From contig OY744466.1 of NCBI GenBank assembly GCA_963556145.1, positions 5,146,001-5,210,000 of the forward strand: a stretch of DNA of 64,000 nucleotides, read 5' to 3'. Below the pieces are notes generated by a model that did not search any database, was not told where the DNA came from, and saw nothing but the letters and a program-made list of their open reading frames with translations. The DNA comes from Hygrocybe punicea (Eukaryota; Basidiomycota; Agaricomycetes; Agaricales; Hygrophoraceae). Below are positions 1-12,430 of this stretch, one piece after another (position 1 is the first letter of the stretch; each line of letters starts with the position of its first letter). A program made the translations under genes and the position numbers.

Positions 1-2545
1 ACTGCCACACTATCATTTGGGTTTGATTCTCATAATATTTTCTCTTCTTTAACGACTACGATTGTCTAGTATCACGTACAACTTCGAACCCGCTCTTGCG
101 CGGCCGACCCAACGGCCGTTTACCGCTTTAGGAAACTTGCACAGCCACGATCCAACACTCTCGTTTTCGACTCGAACTTCGTCACATCCACCGTCCACAA
201 TCGTTTATAGACCTCCAACACGCTCGGAATCCCAATCCCCACCGATACCCGTCGAAAAACCGCGACCGGAAAGCCCCAAAACATCGACTCGCCCAACGGC
301 ACTCACGCGTCACTCACAACTTGGAACAGACGGATCTCCGTGCAACGGGTTTAGCCTGTGTACCCCCAGCCGCTCGCGTCTACGAACTCGCACTTGTCAC
401 CGGATACAAGCCCTTACAGACCCCCCCATCGTCTGAGCCCACGAAGTTACCAGCAAAACCACGTCAGCGCCCTTCACGAGTTCATGCGAGCAGCCCCCGC
501 GTTCGAGCCCTCAACACTGAGCTACAGCCCCACGACGCCATTCGCGAGCCTCACAAGCCATCTTCGCCGTTATCGATGCCCCACACCGTGCCACGTCACC
601 CGGCTTCGTGCCCCAGCCAAGTCGACATCTCCGGCCGCTCACGCCTTCGTTGGACACCCCGTCGCCTCGCACCGCTTCCCAGAGTCCCACATCGCCCTTC
701 ACGAGCCCTCACGAGCCGTCTCCGCCATTATCGAGTCCCCAACGCGTCGCCACGTCATCCCAGCTCATGCACCCGCCTATTCGACATCCCCGGCCGCTCA
801 CGCCCTCGTTGCTACCCCCACGCAGCCTCGTATGGCTTTCCGAGTCCCCACAGCACCCTTCGCGAGCCCACACGAGTCGTCTTCGCCGTTATCGAAGCCC
901 CAACCGCTTACCACGTCATCCCTCCTCGTGCCCTCGCCTACTCGACACCCCGGCCGCTCACGCCGTCGTTGGACCTCCCCGTCGCCTCGTACCGCTTCCT
1001 ATGGCCCTACGACGCCCCTCGCGAGCTCTCACGAGCCATCCTCGCCGTCATCGACCCCTCACGTGTTGCCACGTCATCATACTCGACATCCCCGGCCGCT
1101 CACGTCCTCGTTGGATCATCCGCCGCTTCGTACAACCTCCCACAACCCTACAGCGTCCCTCGCAAGTCCGTACCAGCCGTCCTCGCCGTCATCGACGCCT
1201 CACGCGTTGCCACGTCATACTTCCTCGTGCCCCCGTAACTCGACATCCCCGGCCGCTCACGTCCTCGTTGGACCACCCGCTGCTTCCCACTAGTTCCTAG
1301 CACCCCACATCACCCTCGCAAACCCCTACAAGCTGTCCCCGTTATATTAGAGCTTCCAACGCCATGCCACGTCACCCAACGGCCTACCACCGCGTTCTCT
1401 CATCCAGGACCAACGACCACCGCGTACGACCACTACCACACCCACGTTCACGCCTCCGCACCTCGACATGGCTCCCTACTGTCCCAAACACGTCCGCCCC
1501 CGTCCCTCGTGGTCCCACGCAAGCTGCCACGTCACTCCCCGTCGACCCCGACTTCCCAGCCGTCCCCGTCCTCGTCCACTCCCCTTCGACCACCTACGCC
1601 CTCGACCAACCCCACGACGTCCTTCAAGTCCCTTCGCGAGCCCAAACAAAGCCCCCGTTGGGTTACGCCCGCGAAACCGTGACCACACGCCGCTCAAACC
1701 CGTTCCACGACCCGACGCATCGTTGTCAAATCCCCACGCATATCCGCCACGAAAGTACACGAAACGCCACCCGTATCACCCCCAATCTATCTCCCAGTCC
1801 ACGTCGTCTCATCCGCCCACGTCATCAGCCTCCGTCCCCCGACATCGACCACCCGTTGCTGCCTCCTCGACCTCTCGCCATCCTCGAACGACCTCCCGAA
1901 ACCACGATCCACGTCACGCAATCCCACGTTCCCTCTTATCCGCCCACGTCATCCGCCTCCGTCGCCCTACGTCGCCCTATGCCATACCGCCACACCGGAC
2001 CACACGTTCCCCGCTCCCTCGACCCCACGCAGTCCCACAGTCGCCTCCGTCGCCCCAAAGACGAGTCCCTCTGCCCGTCAAAACGCCTCCGTTGTCGGAT
2101 CCACCACCAGGAACGTCCCAAAAACGTGTCGACGGCACCCGAAGCACGCCTGAACGCCCGTGACCCGCCGCACCCGTCTGCGATCTAACAGAGCCCAACG
2201 TCGTCACTGTACGAACCCGCCGCAGAACCGACACCCATGTCTAGTCCCCACACCCGACCACCCGTTCTCGACCAATCCGCTACATCGGCTTCCGGTTCCG
2301 GATCCGCGACTCGCATCACAGCCGACTACGAACCTGGACGTGTTCCCAACGATTCCGCGGCATCCGGTCCCGGTTACGGCTCAATTCGAGCAGCGGTGCT
2401 CGATTCGAGCATCAGGTTCCGGTTCCGGTTTCACATCCCGTACCCACCACCTTCGCACCCCCATACCCACCGAACCCGACCCTACAAAAACCCCTCACCG
2501 TCCATCGGCATAAGAAATATATACATAAATAGATTAAATAAATAA
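1..2545. repeat. C-rich degenerate low-complexity region, no gene supported
   Basis: The + strand is very rich in C and poor in G, with endless variants of CACGTCATCC, CTCACGAGCC and TCGCCGTCATCGA. Because TA-containing triplets are rare, all three forward frames stay open together over roughly 610-1240, and the predicted proteins are Pro/Ser/Arg/His mixtures without a domain. No splice-bounded conserved protein is visible. I read it as degenerate satellite-like DNA rather than coding sequence. The most regular part is annotated separately (622-1290). Confidence 0.7.
622..1290 (+). repeat. Degenerate tandem repeat, period about 155 bp
   Basis: The landmark TCGACATCCCCGGCCGCTCA recurs with small changes at 622, 781, 942, 1083 and 1240, giving spacings of 159, 161, 141 and 157 bp. 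Between landmarks the units share the order 'cctcacgagcc - cgtcatcgac - gttgccacgtcat'. This is five diverged copies of one unit. Confidence 0.85.
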
Positions 2546-2635
2546 AAAGAAAGAAAAACGTCAGAGATAAAAGAAAGATAAAAAGAAATACACTCGTTCC
2601 TGACACGCCCGACACCCGCATAATACACCCGACGT

Positions 2636-2742
2636 ACTCGACACACCCGCTTATGAATCCGTCGCACCCAGCGAACCCGTTTACGAACCCGCCGCACCCG
2701 CTTACGAACCCGCCGCACCCGCTTACGAACCCGATGCACCGC
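2636..2742 (+). repeat. 21-bp minisatellite (cccgcttacgaacccgccgca)
   Basis: Four to five head-to-tail copies of a 21-bp unit, with variation in the first copies (cttatgaatccg, agcgaacccg). All units keep one reading frame because 21 is divisible by three, but no gene context supports translation. Confidence 0.8.
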
Positions 2743-3016
2743 TTCACTCATTCCCCACGCACCCGACTCATCCGCTCACGCACCCGCATTCCACCCATTG
2801 ACATCGCTCTCCGCTTTCCATGACCCACCATTTCCGCCACCGTTTCGACCCAGACACAACGTTCCCTGTCTCGGCTTCGATTCCCAACCCACCCGACTTT
2901 ATATTTCAGTTCCATGGGGGAGAATGCTTCCCCACGGGTCCAAGCCGGTGCTGAACCGCCTAGTATGAGGCTGATATCACAGCCGTTGATTATCGCCCCC
3001 ATATTAGTATTGACAT

Positions 3017-3203
3017 ATCGAACCTCCGCCATCGTCTATCGAACCTCCGCCATCGTCTATCGAACCTCCGCCATCGTCCATCGAACCTCCGTTGTCGTCA
3101 TATCGTATCGAACCTCCGCCGTCGTCCATCGAACCTCCGTCATCGTCCATCGAACCTCCGTTGTCGTCATATCGTATTGAACCTCCGCCGTCGTCATATC
3201 ATG
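3017..3203 (+). repeat. 21-bp minisatellite (atcgaacctccgccatcgtct)
   Basis: About eight copies of ATCGAACCTCCGYCRTCGTC in tandem, with two longer variants ending in gtcatatcgt. It lies in a gene-free stretch (2750-3843) in which I see no other recognisable feature beyond CT-rich sequence. Confidence 0.85.
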
Positions 3204-3843
3204 TTCACCGTCGTCATCGTATTTCTATGCCCATGTCACCAAGCCTTTCCACAGCCGATGCCACCGTTTCCGCCACCCGTTGACACAGCCACCGAAGCGG
3301 CCGACCCTAACCCGACCCGACTACAACCGTTTTTGTCATCCGCTTTCGCTTTATGTTGTTTCCGCTTATGCCCTACGAGTTTCCGCTCATGCCTTTGTTA
3401 TTTCTGTCACCCACCCTCGATCCCATTTCACGTTTAGTTTTATCCCGACTTGATTTCTATCGTGTCCCCTCTTTCCGATACCCAACATTTATTTATTTTC
3501 TCATCTATTTTGCGTTTCCACTCCCCGTTTGTCCCGTTTTTGTAGCTTTCCATCTCTTCTTTCATTTCCGCTCAGTTCCCTTTTCCCCGGTTCTATGTAT
3601 TTTGTTTCCCTTTCCTCGACACCGGCTTCACCCATTTTGTTCCCCATTCGCCGCTCTCAGCCTCCGACCATCCATCGAGTTCCGCTAGTCACCATCCGCT
3701 CTCCCCCTTTGCATTGTCCACAACCCGCCTCGTCCCGTCGAGCCCAATTCCATGACCAGCACGTCGGCCTCATCTCACACATCCGAGTCCCAAGTCCACG
3801 TAGTATCGACCAGGGATGGTCTTTATTTAAAGTACCCTGGAGA

Positions 3844-4767
3844 TGTAGAGGGTCGACGTCCCTCTGAGTCCGTATCATCGATATATCACGAATCCGGACC
3901 AACCCGATGCCGCCATTCGACTTGCATTCGAACCCGACGTAACCCGACGTAACCCGACGTGACGTGACCCGACGTGACCGACGTAACCCGACACATGCCG
4001 CTTTGTGACGGCCGCTTTTGGGCTAAATCCGGCAGCCTCAAACGCCTCGGAGTTCCAATTCCAGGAGATGGATCTCTTCGGACTCAATCCCCGACTTCGG
4101 ATTTACCTTATTTATGCATCCCCTCGTCCTTTCGGAGATATGTAGGACTTTTCCAATCTTTTTCATGGATATTCGTTTTCCCCTCCACTTTCCTGTCTTC
4201 GTTGCTTTGCAACCCCCCTTTCCACTTCCCCATTCCAGTGTTTCTTTGTAGTTTCTATCGGCCGAAGTAGACATGTCCGAAAGTAGCTACACACTCATGT
4301 ACTATAAAAACGGTCCCCGACGACCGTACAAAATAAGATACCCTTAGTCCCCATTTCCCTCATAGTCAGAATTGTTTTAATCCCTTCAAATGCTCGTCCA
4401 CGTAGTTCCTTAGCTTTTTATACTTCACTTCGTCGACTTTATCGTTGTTCCCATATATTTGTTCATCGTTTCCGACCCGACCCGACCCGACCCGCTGTAC
4501 CCGACATCGTCGGCATCGTCGGGTTCATTCGTTTTCAGTCCGTTCACCATCGGGTTCATCGTTATTAGTCCGTTTTCACTCCGTTCATCGCCGGATTTGT
4601 CGTTACTAGTCGAGTTTATGCGGCGGCTTTACTTTTATTTCACTTTCACTTCACTTATTATCCCCGACACTGAATTATCCAGTCACTTCTACGCTGACAC
4701 CCACAGGTTAGGATCTTTATATTATTTCTTTATATAGTTCCGAAGCCACCAAGAACCCGCATCTACA
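3844..4767 (+). mobile_element. Solo LTR-like element, copy A (924 bp)
   Basis: It begins TGTAG and ends CTACA, giving 5-bp terminal inverted repeats of LTR type. It is colinear with an inverted second copy at 40491-44352 once the insert in that copy is removed. A TATA-like motif (ctataaaaacgg, about 4301) could be an LTR promoter, and short CCCGA runs occur internally. No target duplication is visible here (flanks ggaga / ccgct), so this copy may have been rearranged. No gag-pol sequence adjoins it. The same edge structure could in principle belong to another TIR element, but the TG...CA ends and size fit a solo LTR. Confidence 0.7.
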
Positions 4768-4769
4768 CC

Positions 4770-6989
4770 GCTGATGATCGTTTCATAGGAGTTTGGCTGA
4801 ATGGCCCGCATTCGAACGAAGCAATCTCACTCTGGTTTCTGACTCACGGACAAGTTCCTTGTTTCTTTGTGCACGAATACCTTCCCGGTGTAGATTTCCC
4901 GAAGTCAAGGATGTCCACTGTCAGGGACTGTCGCCAAACATTCGCCTACCGCAACTTCATAGAAAAAACGTTGCTCGAGCTCACTGGCAAGGCTACCCCA
5001 AACAACAGATACGACACCCTTGCCCATCAATCGGGGGCTACATTCGTAGGCGACTATAATGACGAGGACGAAGATAAAACGGTTGGATGTTTTAAAAGGC
5101 AGCGAGTCAAGTCGTCGTCCTGGAGTCAAGGATGGGACCGAGCTGTTGGATACAGGTCATTAGCAGGTAGTTCAGTGAATCGGGCACCCTCGCCGGCACC
5201 CTCGCCGGCTCGCAGCTATAAGCCGTCGCAATTTTCGAGTCTCCCACCTATCACAAGTTCTGGAGGTACTGTTGCCCTGTGGCCTACCCCACCTCCCCAG
5301 CTCGTCGACAGCGAAGTGACGTGGTCATCTTCATCCGAAATCTCTGCAACGATGTCTTCCTGGGCCAATAGTGAAGCACCTTGCAAGCCCTGGAGTCGAT
5401 GGCCCGTTACCCTACCTCCTTCGACTTCCGATGGTGACATACGCCATCCACCATCAAACCGCTCGTTCACCGCCGCACCTCTCGATGAAGTTGAACTAGC
5501 CCCCAGACGGGTACCATGGGTTCGTCCTCCTCCCGTTGCCGCAGTAGGCGATGGACAATGGAGTCATTGGGTCGATGAGATTGACATCAACGACGGTTCC
5601 CCCTATCTTTATTGTGTTTCAAAGGTACGTCGATTCTATGGCCCCCCCTGAGTATGAACTGACGACTTTTGACTCGAAGAAATCGCCATTACTGGCGGAC
5701 TGCACCCATGTTTTCTACGATCGAGTGCACCGGAGAGTTCTCCATATGAACGACAACCCGGCATTCCCTCCCGGTTTGAGGCCCAATCCCGAGGAGTTTG
5801 GGAAGCCTGCTCCACGTATGAAATACTTCAAAATGGTTTTAGAGAAGCCCGTGCTGACCACCCCGTCACATTGGATGTATACGAGCAAATTTCCAACGAA
5901 GGGCTATGTTGGTCAGACCGCACCGACACCATCTATCAAGGATTTGCCGATGAAGGATGAAAAGGTCACCAGCTTCCCGAGTCATGACATCGAGCCATTT
6001 GAAGAAGACGAATACGAAGAATTTCTTGAACCGACTAAGGTGCCATCCCAAGATTCACCGCATGAGAATCCCACATCCCCCCCAATCACTCTCACTTCCT
6101 CCTTTGTAACTGGTCTCAAGGAAGACCCACCACTGTCGGCTGAACCTGCGGCTGAAATAGCTCCACAACAAGGCAGTGTATGTCCCATCACTATATTTAC
6201 CATTCCATACTTATTGTTTGTTCCGTATAGGCTCCGAGTGAACGCCAAGTTGTCAACATCGAGAAAATATCCGAAACACCCATGATTCACACCGCGGACG
6301 ATTTGCTGGTAGCCCCTGAACCGGAGGCGCAAATGGATATAGAATCTACTGGTGACAGCATACATACATCAACGATTGACCGTGAGGAATATGATATAGT
6401 GCAGATGCCGGTGCGTACTATCTAGACAACCTCTAACCCATACTGAGCAAACCCTCTCGAATAGTCCACAGAAACTACTGCTGGAATCGCCTTCGACGAC
6501 GATGACTGCGTTTCATTGGGGGATATTGATGAAGACCTGCAGGATGTTGCTGGTTATACCGGAAAATCCACGGATACTAGGGAACCCAATCCGCCAGATA
6601 CCGCCTTTGTGATTCTTCGAAATGACCCAAGTCCCACATCCTCAGAGCCAGATATCTTAGCCTCTCCTGAATCAATGCCTGGTCCATCCGATGACAACCT
6701 CCGAATGTTGAAGCGAGCGACGCATGATTCCCTGTCTGGGGATCCCCAACCCAAAAGATTTAAATCTGCGGACGGTAACAGTAGCCAATTTGAACACGTC
6801 CCGGTCAACTCCTTGGCCCAATCCCTGGGCGGCTTATCGGCCCTTCAGGTGCCGCAAGGCAATAGCACCCCTAAACCCAAGGCCAGACGCGCGAAAACTC
6901 GGAGGCGGGGGCGCAGGGCAGGTGTACGGGAGAAGCTACGTCGGGAAGGAAACGTATTGCAAAGTCTGGCTGAACTCGAGTTGCAATAG
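4770..6989 (+). CDS. Uncharacterised four-exon fungal protein, 5' end missing at the LTR edge
   Basis: Exons 4770-5624, 5680-6177, 6231-6410 and 6465-6989 join in one frame (about 685 codons), with consensus GT-AG introns of 52-55 bp. No in-frame ATG exists near the start. Sequence reading ADDRFIGVWLNG begins exactly at the boundary of the upstream LTR and its frame runs on into the LTR, so the true N-terminus is probably lost or displaced. The middle is Ser/Pro-rich and probably disordered. The segment around 5680-5850 (LADCTHVFYDRVHRRVLHMN) looks globular. The C-terminus is strongly basic (ARRAKTRRRGRRAGVREKLRR), suggesting nucleic-acid binding or nuclear localisation by inference only. I do not recognise a named family. 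Confidence 0.6.
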
Positions 6990-9900
6990 TCTACTCCGTC
7001 GCATAACGCCTCTATTCCAGTTTGTATATATTACCATTACTATCATTAGATTACACGATTGAACAACTTATGAGCCACTCGGAAAAACATAGGTCCTGAA
7101 ATACATTTTGAAATCAAGACGAGCACTGGCAAGACACACTGGCAAGACAATTCAAGAAAAAGTAGCTTTTCCTGATGTATATTGTAAGACTCCGAAAATT
7201 TGGTATTTCACAGGCTTATCATAATGTATGGGCAAGCTTTTATAAGACTGAAAAAATGGGATTGCAGAGGAATAATTAGGTGTATATGGTAGCCCCTTCT
7301 ATACATGCGGGAAGCATTTGCTATCCAGAATTCCGGACAAAAGCAGACATTCCCAAATAGGTACTTATTATGTCTGCTTTTGGTAGTTATTTGTGGTCAT
7401 GTGGTATTCCTGCTTTCTGAGCGTGCAGGCGTTTTATTTGCCATTCAACTGTCTATAAATAGTATTCATAATACCTGCTTTTAACCGTCATTTTTCCCAA
7501 CTTATTCTACCATTTTACTTGCTTTTATGTGATTTAAAATTACTACTTTAGTCAGTAAATCCAATTGATTTATCCAGTTAAATTACAAATACAGGAAATA
7601 TTAGCGGTTTGCATCTCTCTCGCTCTTCGGCAGTCTTGTTACAAGACTTGTACTCCTCTCCTTGCCTCCCCTCTCCATTCATGTAACCCAGCAATCCCAT
7701 AAGGACAAATAGTGTGTCTTTTCCTAGCCTACTTCAACCACCTTTTTGAGAACCAGAACGGCGACACCCACTCTTCAGCAAGGGTATGACAGGTACCCTC
7801 TGCCTCAAATTCCTGCCGCCAGCTGACTACACTGTGCCCCCAATGTGCAGCAGACATTTCGCTGAGGGTGGGGACTGGAAGATGAGGACAATGACGGTGA
7901 AGATGCAACAACAGCGACAAAGATATGACAGTGAAGATGCAACAACAGTGACAATGAAGATGGCAAGGTCGACAGACTATCCACAACCACCAAGACACAG
8001 GCAATCAGATGACAATGACGGCGACGACCCTGGCGCTATCACCTAGGACAATGACGGTGACAAGCCCCGCCCACTAACTGACAGCAGGACACAAATGAGA
8101 CCTGATGGTCTTGACCACCTCAGCAATGAGGATGTCAGTCCAGCAAGTGAAGACAACAACAGCTGGACAAGGACAGGGATGGAGCACATGCAGGAAGGGG
8201 GATTGAGACTGGTCTTTTCCTGCTGCCCAACCTCACCTCGCAAACGACTACAGCCATGTCAATTGACGTTGTGTGTGGCATTTGTGAGGTGGACACAACG
8301 GGCCTGGGTGGAGCAACAGCAAGTGGATGTTCCCACGCACACCTCCACTACCTTGAGGCCTCCCCGAGCCAACCACCACCTCGCAAACATGGACAACCAC
8401 CAAATTGATCAGACATGTGTGATGCTTGTGAGGTGCTAGTGCCCACCTGCTGTACCCTGCCTGACCTGGCGGGGTGCCTGAGGGAAACACTCCTACCATC
8501 AGCTGTCAATGCTCAATATCGTTGTTGTCGTTGTCACAGGTCACCACCATCACTGGACATACATTCATCTGTGTCGTTGAGGCCATCACCAGCTCATGTG
8601 GGACAAAGAGCGCTCTGTGCAGGATGGAAACCTAGCCACGTATACTGCTAAATGTGCCATAACATGCACTGATAAAATCTTGTAAATAGTTGTTGAGAAT
8701 ATGAGATGCAAGCACTTTGTGCCATTATGGACTTGTCTTGAATGGAGACCCAGTGATTTTATCTCCTTCTCTTGACACTAGGAATATCCACAGATAGATA
8801 TGGCACTCTGGAAGCCATATTTAGCTCAGGTCATGCAAGGACCAAAACATACCTTTGAAGCAATAAGTCATTATTTTTGCTGGAAGTCATGAGTGTGGTC
8901 ATTCCTGAGGCTGCAGCATCCCATGAGCAGTAGGAAAGTGCTATGTCCTGTAAGCAACCTGTCAGCAACAGGGGGGAATTGTGTGATAGATAAAACATAG
9001 CAGCAAGCGGCAATATCAATTGCCATTTGTTATCGTGTCCAGTGCTTGAGTCCCAGAATATCTACGGTGTACATGAATGCCAGTGAAGAAAAAAATTTAG
9101 CAGTTGACCTACAACAAAGTTTAGCATAATGATAATTGAAACATGAGGAACTGACCTTCTCAAAACATTCTTCCCAGAATTGGTGTCATAGGCCAGGATT
9201 TCTTAAGTGTCTCCACTTGCGTACATCTCTCACCTGATACAATACCTCATCATGATCTGCTGGGGTACCAGAACCCTCGTTGTCCGCTACATGGACTGTC
9301 AAACTCATCCAGTCCCCAAACAAGTAGCCACGGATCATGTGGTGTTGGTGGCCTCGATGATATCCCTCCCTGAAAACTGCCGTGAGTCCACAGATCAATT
9401 CAGGAAATGATCGCTTACATGTAGCAAAGCTTTTTTACTTTAGCAGCTTCTATCTCAGCTGAATATCGCGAGAGGACTTCGTAATGGTCCTACTGCATCA
9501 AAGCTTGGCGACAGGAGTCATCGGCGCCAAAGTGATGGTAACAAATTCATAGTTAAAAAGACCAAGCAAGGGAAGGTGTTGGTGGTGAGTGAGTGTTGGA
9601 ATGTGACAGTTGAGGGTCAAGTGTGGTCAGTGTTGACTTGCTTGAAATATATACCTGTACATTGATTGCGCCTGCATACAAAAGTTTGTTTGAAAATGTT
9701 GCTTTTAAATCAACTTGAATACATGGTGGACTGTCAGTTGTGCACCATAAGAATAATGTATTGTTAGTACAGACACCCTCCACCCACACCCAAGGCTGCA
9801 GGTATGGGTTATGCCCTGGGCAAACACTGCCCACCCCACTGACCACTGTTTGACCTGACAACATCCTACGCCAGTCAATGGACATGGCACCGGCTGTGCG

Positions 9901-10021
9901 CCAGGTGGAAATGGGAAGCCAGGGGTATGCAGGCCTCGGTCAGCAAATGATGAGTGGGAGGGGATGGAGATGCACCTGGAGACCAGGGGTCTTGCCCAGT
10001 TTGTCTACTTAGTTGAGAGGC
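6990..10021. other. Gene-poor repeat-rich stretch
   Basis: I see no supported gene. An element end reading TTTTCCTGATG lies near 7172; it matches the termini at 15195/15589, 12629 and 58862. The block at 7180-7380 (acaggcttatcataatg, gtatatggtagcccctt) is related to the tandem repeat at 12165-12430. Around 7890-7960 a short direct repeat (gatgcaacaacag) occurs. Open frames at 7729-8650 and 9186-9885 overlap on both strands and show no domain. Confidence 0.6.
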
Positions 10022-10047
10022 AGCCCAGGTAGAAAAGGCGCCAGTAT

Positions 10048-10647
10048 TAGACTGTCCATGGGCAGGGCCATGACACTCTGGCCTGGCCCTCTTAGATGTC
10101 AGAGGTATATGTATGCCATTTAGCTTACTCTAACCATGCATGCTTTAGCATTTCCAAAGATACCAGGCTTGAAAAATTAGTTCCCATAGTTGGAGATCCT
10201 TTTAGCCTTGGGATCCCCCACAGGTTCATAGCTCCATGGTATAAAAGGCTACCAAAATGGCTCATGACTATCTAGCTATACCTACACCTTGATCCTATAT
10301 TGCTGAGCACATATACTATGACCCTTGATAATGCCAATGAAGGAATTCAAAAGCTACATGCTGCATACACAGATAAAATGCTTGATGTGGAAGTAGAGAT
10401 AATGAAGAAATATGTTGGAGATTTTGACTTTAATGATGACTATGTGGATTAGAACACTGTTATGTGGATTATAATACTGTGATTGGAGAGCATGGATGGA
10501 CAAATTTTTGAGATAGAGGGCCAGGGCTGACCAGGGCTGACCCTAACCTGGCCTGGCCCTGACCTGGCCCTTATGACCCAGGGCCTGGGCCAGGGCCAGC
10601 AAAATCAGGTGAGGGCCGGCTGCCTGGACTGACCCATGGACAGTCTA
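10048..10647. mobile_element. hAT-like non-autonomous element, 600 bp, with 8-bp target duplication
   Basis: Terminal inverted repeats TAGACTGTCCATGGGCAG at the left and CTGACCCATGGACAGTCTA at the right. Flanking octamers are GCCAGTAT (10040-10047) and GCCGGTAT (10648-10655), one mismatch. The unoccupied site is preserved in the inverted copy near 12604-12620, where the same sequence runs uninterrupted (GGCGCCGGTATATCCAGG). Eight-bp duplications are characteristic of the hAT superfamily. The inside is AT-rich near the centre and GGCCAGGGC-rich near both ends; no intact frame is visible. Confidence 0.85.
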
Positions 10648-11591
10648 GCCGGTATATCCAGGTGGAGTCGATAATTGATCAGCAGACTTGCAATGTCTTA
10701 TCTGGCCAAATAAATGCATTCGAGCACTTAGATTTGTGACAATTGACTGCTGTACACTGCAGGAAGTATTTGCCATGTAAAATTCCTACTTTTGGATAGC
10801 CAAAATGTCTACTGAAAGCAGGAATTATAATGTCCCACCTACCTCAAGCAGGCATTCACATCTGCTCCAAGCAGTAATTTTGACTACCCTAAGCAGCAAT
10901 GTGGGCATTCAAAGCAGCTGGAATTGCTGCTTTTGTCGGAAATAATAATTACTTTTCACCAACAATTTATTAATAAAAGATACGCTTTATTAAGATATTA
11001 ATCATTTTTTAAACTAAGTTTACATTTGGCTAATCACATGGTTACACATTTACTGTCCCTCAACACCCAGCATGTCTCCGTCACTGTCATCTGTCACTGT
11101 CACCAGCTGACACACTCGCCGGAGCTGTCACCCGCTGACAGCCTGCTGTTTGCTGTCCCCGCTTGACGTCAAATCTTACGCTGCCTTATGGCACCTCTTT
11201 CTGCCAGTGAGTTATATATCTCGGAAATGCCCCAAGGGCCTCCTAAGCCCCTTGTCTCGTCTCTGAGGTATGCCCCACTTCACTTTGCTCACTTTCCTTT
11301 TTTACCTTGTCTCGTCTCCTAGTTAGCTCCCATGTGTATTTTTCGTAACCCACCTCTCCCCACCCCGTTTCTTTTTCTGTTCCTTCTTTTTCTTTTCCAC
11401 CGCTAGCACACGGTTCCTCATTGTAAAACAAAAAACCAAAAATAATCACTACGTTCCTGGACCGTGCCGCTGTTTCAGGGCGCGGTCGTGTTTCCTATTC
11501 CCTTTCCATACATCTCAAAAGTGACCGGTGTGATTAGTTAATTATTTTGTAACTGTCTTCAGTGTCTTGAATTTAACTATTACCATAATAG

Positions 11592-11650
11592 GGATTTGAA
11601 CTCCCGACTTGGCCTTATTGCTTACATTAGGCATACTTACTGCTTAGCCA
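11592..11650 (-). other. tRNA-like Pol III promoter (possible SINE)
   Basis: On the minus strand TGGCTAAGCAG (11640-11650) fits the A-box consensus TRGYNNARNNG. AGTTCAAATCC (11592-11602) fits the relaxed B-box GWTCRANNC, spaced as in tRNA-derived SINEs. No acceptor stem pairing is apparent, so it is not a functional tRNA gene. The downstream minus-strand sequence would be the SINE body. This could be a chance match. Confidence 0.35.
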
Positions 11651-12164
11651 CGAGACTTGACATAAAATATTTGTTTTTCATGACCTATATATAGGATAAG
11701 CCCATAGGCTGCAGAACATCATAACAAGGATATGTATGTACATAGGCTAAAATAGTGCGAGGTAGGCTTGTGCTGGTGCCCGAATGACAGGGACCACAAG
11801 CGGCAAGGACTATGGTGGCAGCATTCTTGCCCAGCATTGAGGAATGGTATATTCAAGGCATGCAGTACATAGTTTTGTTAGAAGCCACAACAAAATTACT
11901 ATAACTCTAGATGTATCCACAGTGATGGATCCAGCCAGCAGCATCTTCTGCCATCACTGAGAACACAGCTTGATAAGGATAAATGAAAACATCAGTATCA
12001 TCGCTACTCAAATCAGCACATGCAACTCCTGCTTTCAGTAGACATTTTGGCTATCCAAAAGTAGGAATTCTATGTGGCAAATACTTCCTGCAGTGTATTC
12101 TGCAGTGCCTTAATAACATTGTCAACCTCACTTGCACTGGCAGACCCCCAGAGGCACTGCAGAA

Positions 12165-12430
12165 CAAGACTTTGAAAATTTGGTATTTCACAGGAGTAAT
12201 TACATGTTTATCATCATGGTATTGTATGGCCAAGGCTCCACAAGACTTTGATATTTTGATATTTCACAGGAATAATTACATGTTTATCATCATGGCCTAT
12301 ATTGTATGGCCAAGACTCCACAAGACTTTGAAAATTTGATATTTCACAGGAATAATTACATGTTTATCATAATGGTCTATATTGTATGGCCAAGGCTCCA
12401 CAAGACTTTGAAAATTTGGTATGTTGCAGG
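12165..12430 (+). repeat. Three-copy tandem repeat, about 78-bp unit
   Basis: ACATGTTTATCAT recurs at 12203, 12279 and 12359, in units carrying 'tatggccaaggctccacaagactttga' and 'tatttcacaggaataatt'. A diverged single copy is seen at 7180-7270. Confidence 0.85.

Noticed and set aside
321..1300. Long overlapping forward open frames (230-311 codons)
   Set aside because: Three frames are open at once because of C-rich repeats; the proteins are low-complexity and mirror the 155-bp unit.
1364..2234. Overlapping frames on both strands, up to 274 codons
   Set aside because: Same compositional effect; no domain, no splice-consistent model, no conserved start.
3930..3985. Tandem AACCCGACGT units considered as a telomere-like or CRISPR-like array
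   Set aside because: Ten-bp direct repeats without spacers, located inside the LTR and present in its second copy; not telomeric and not CRISPR.
9186..9885. Short frames on both strands of 60-110 codons
   Set aside because: They overlap each other, lack domains and fall in repeat-rich intergenic DNA.
11592..11650. Functional tRNA gene
   Set aside because: Box motifs match, but no cloverleaf or acceptor stem pairing is apparent; kept only as a possible SINE promoter.
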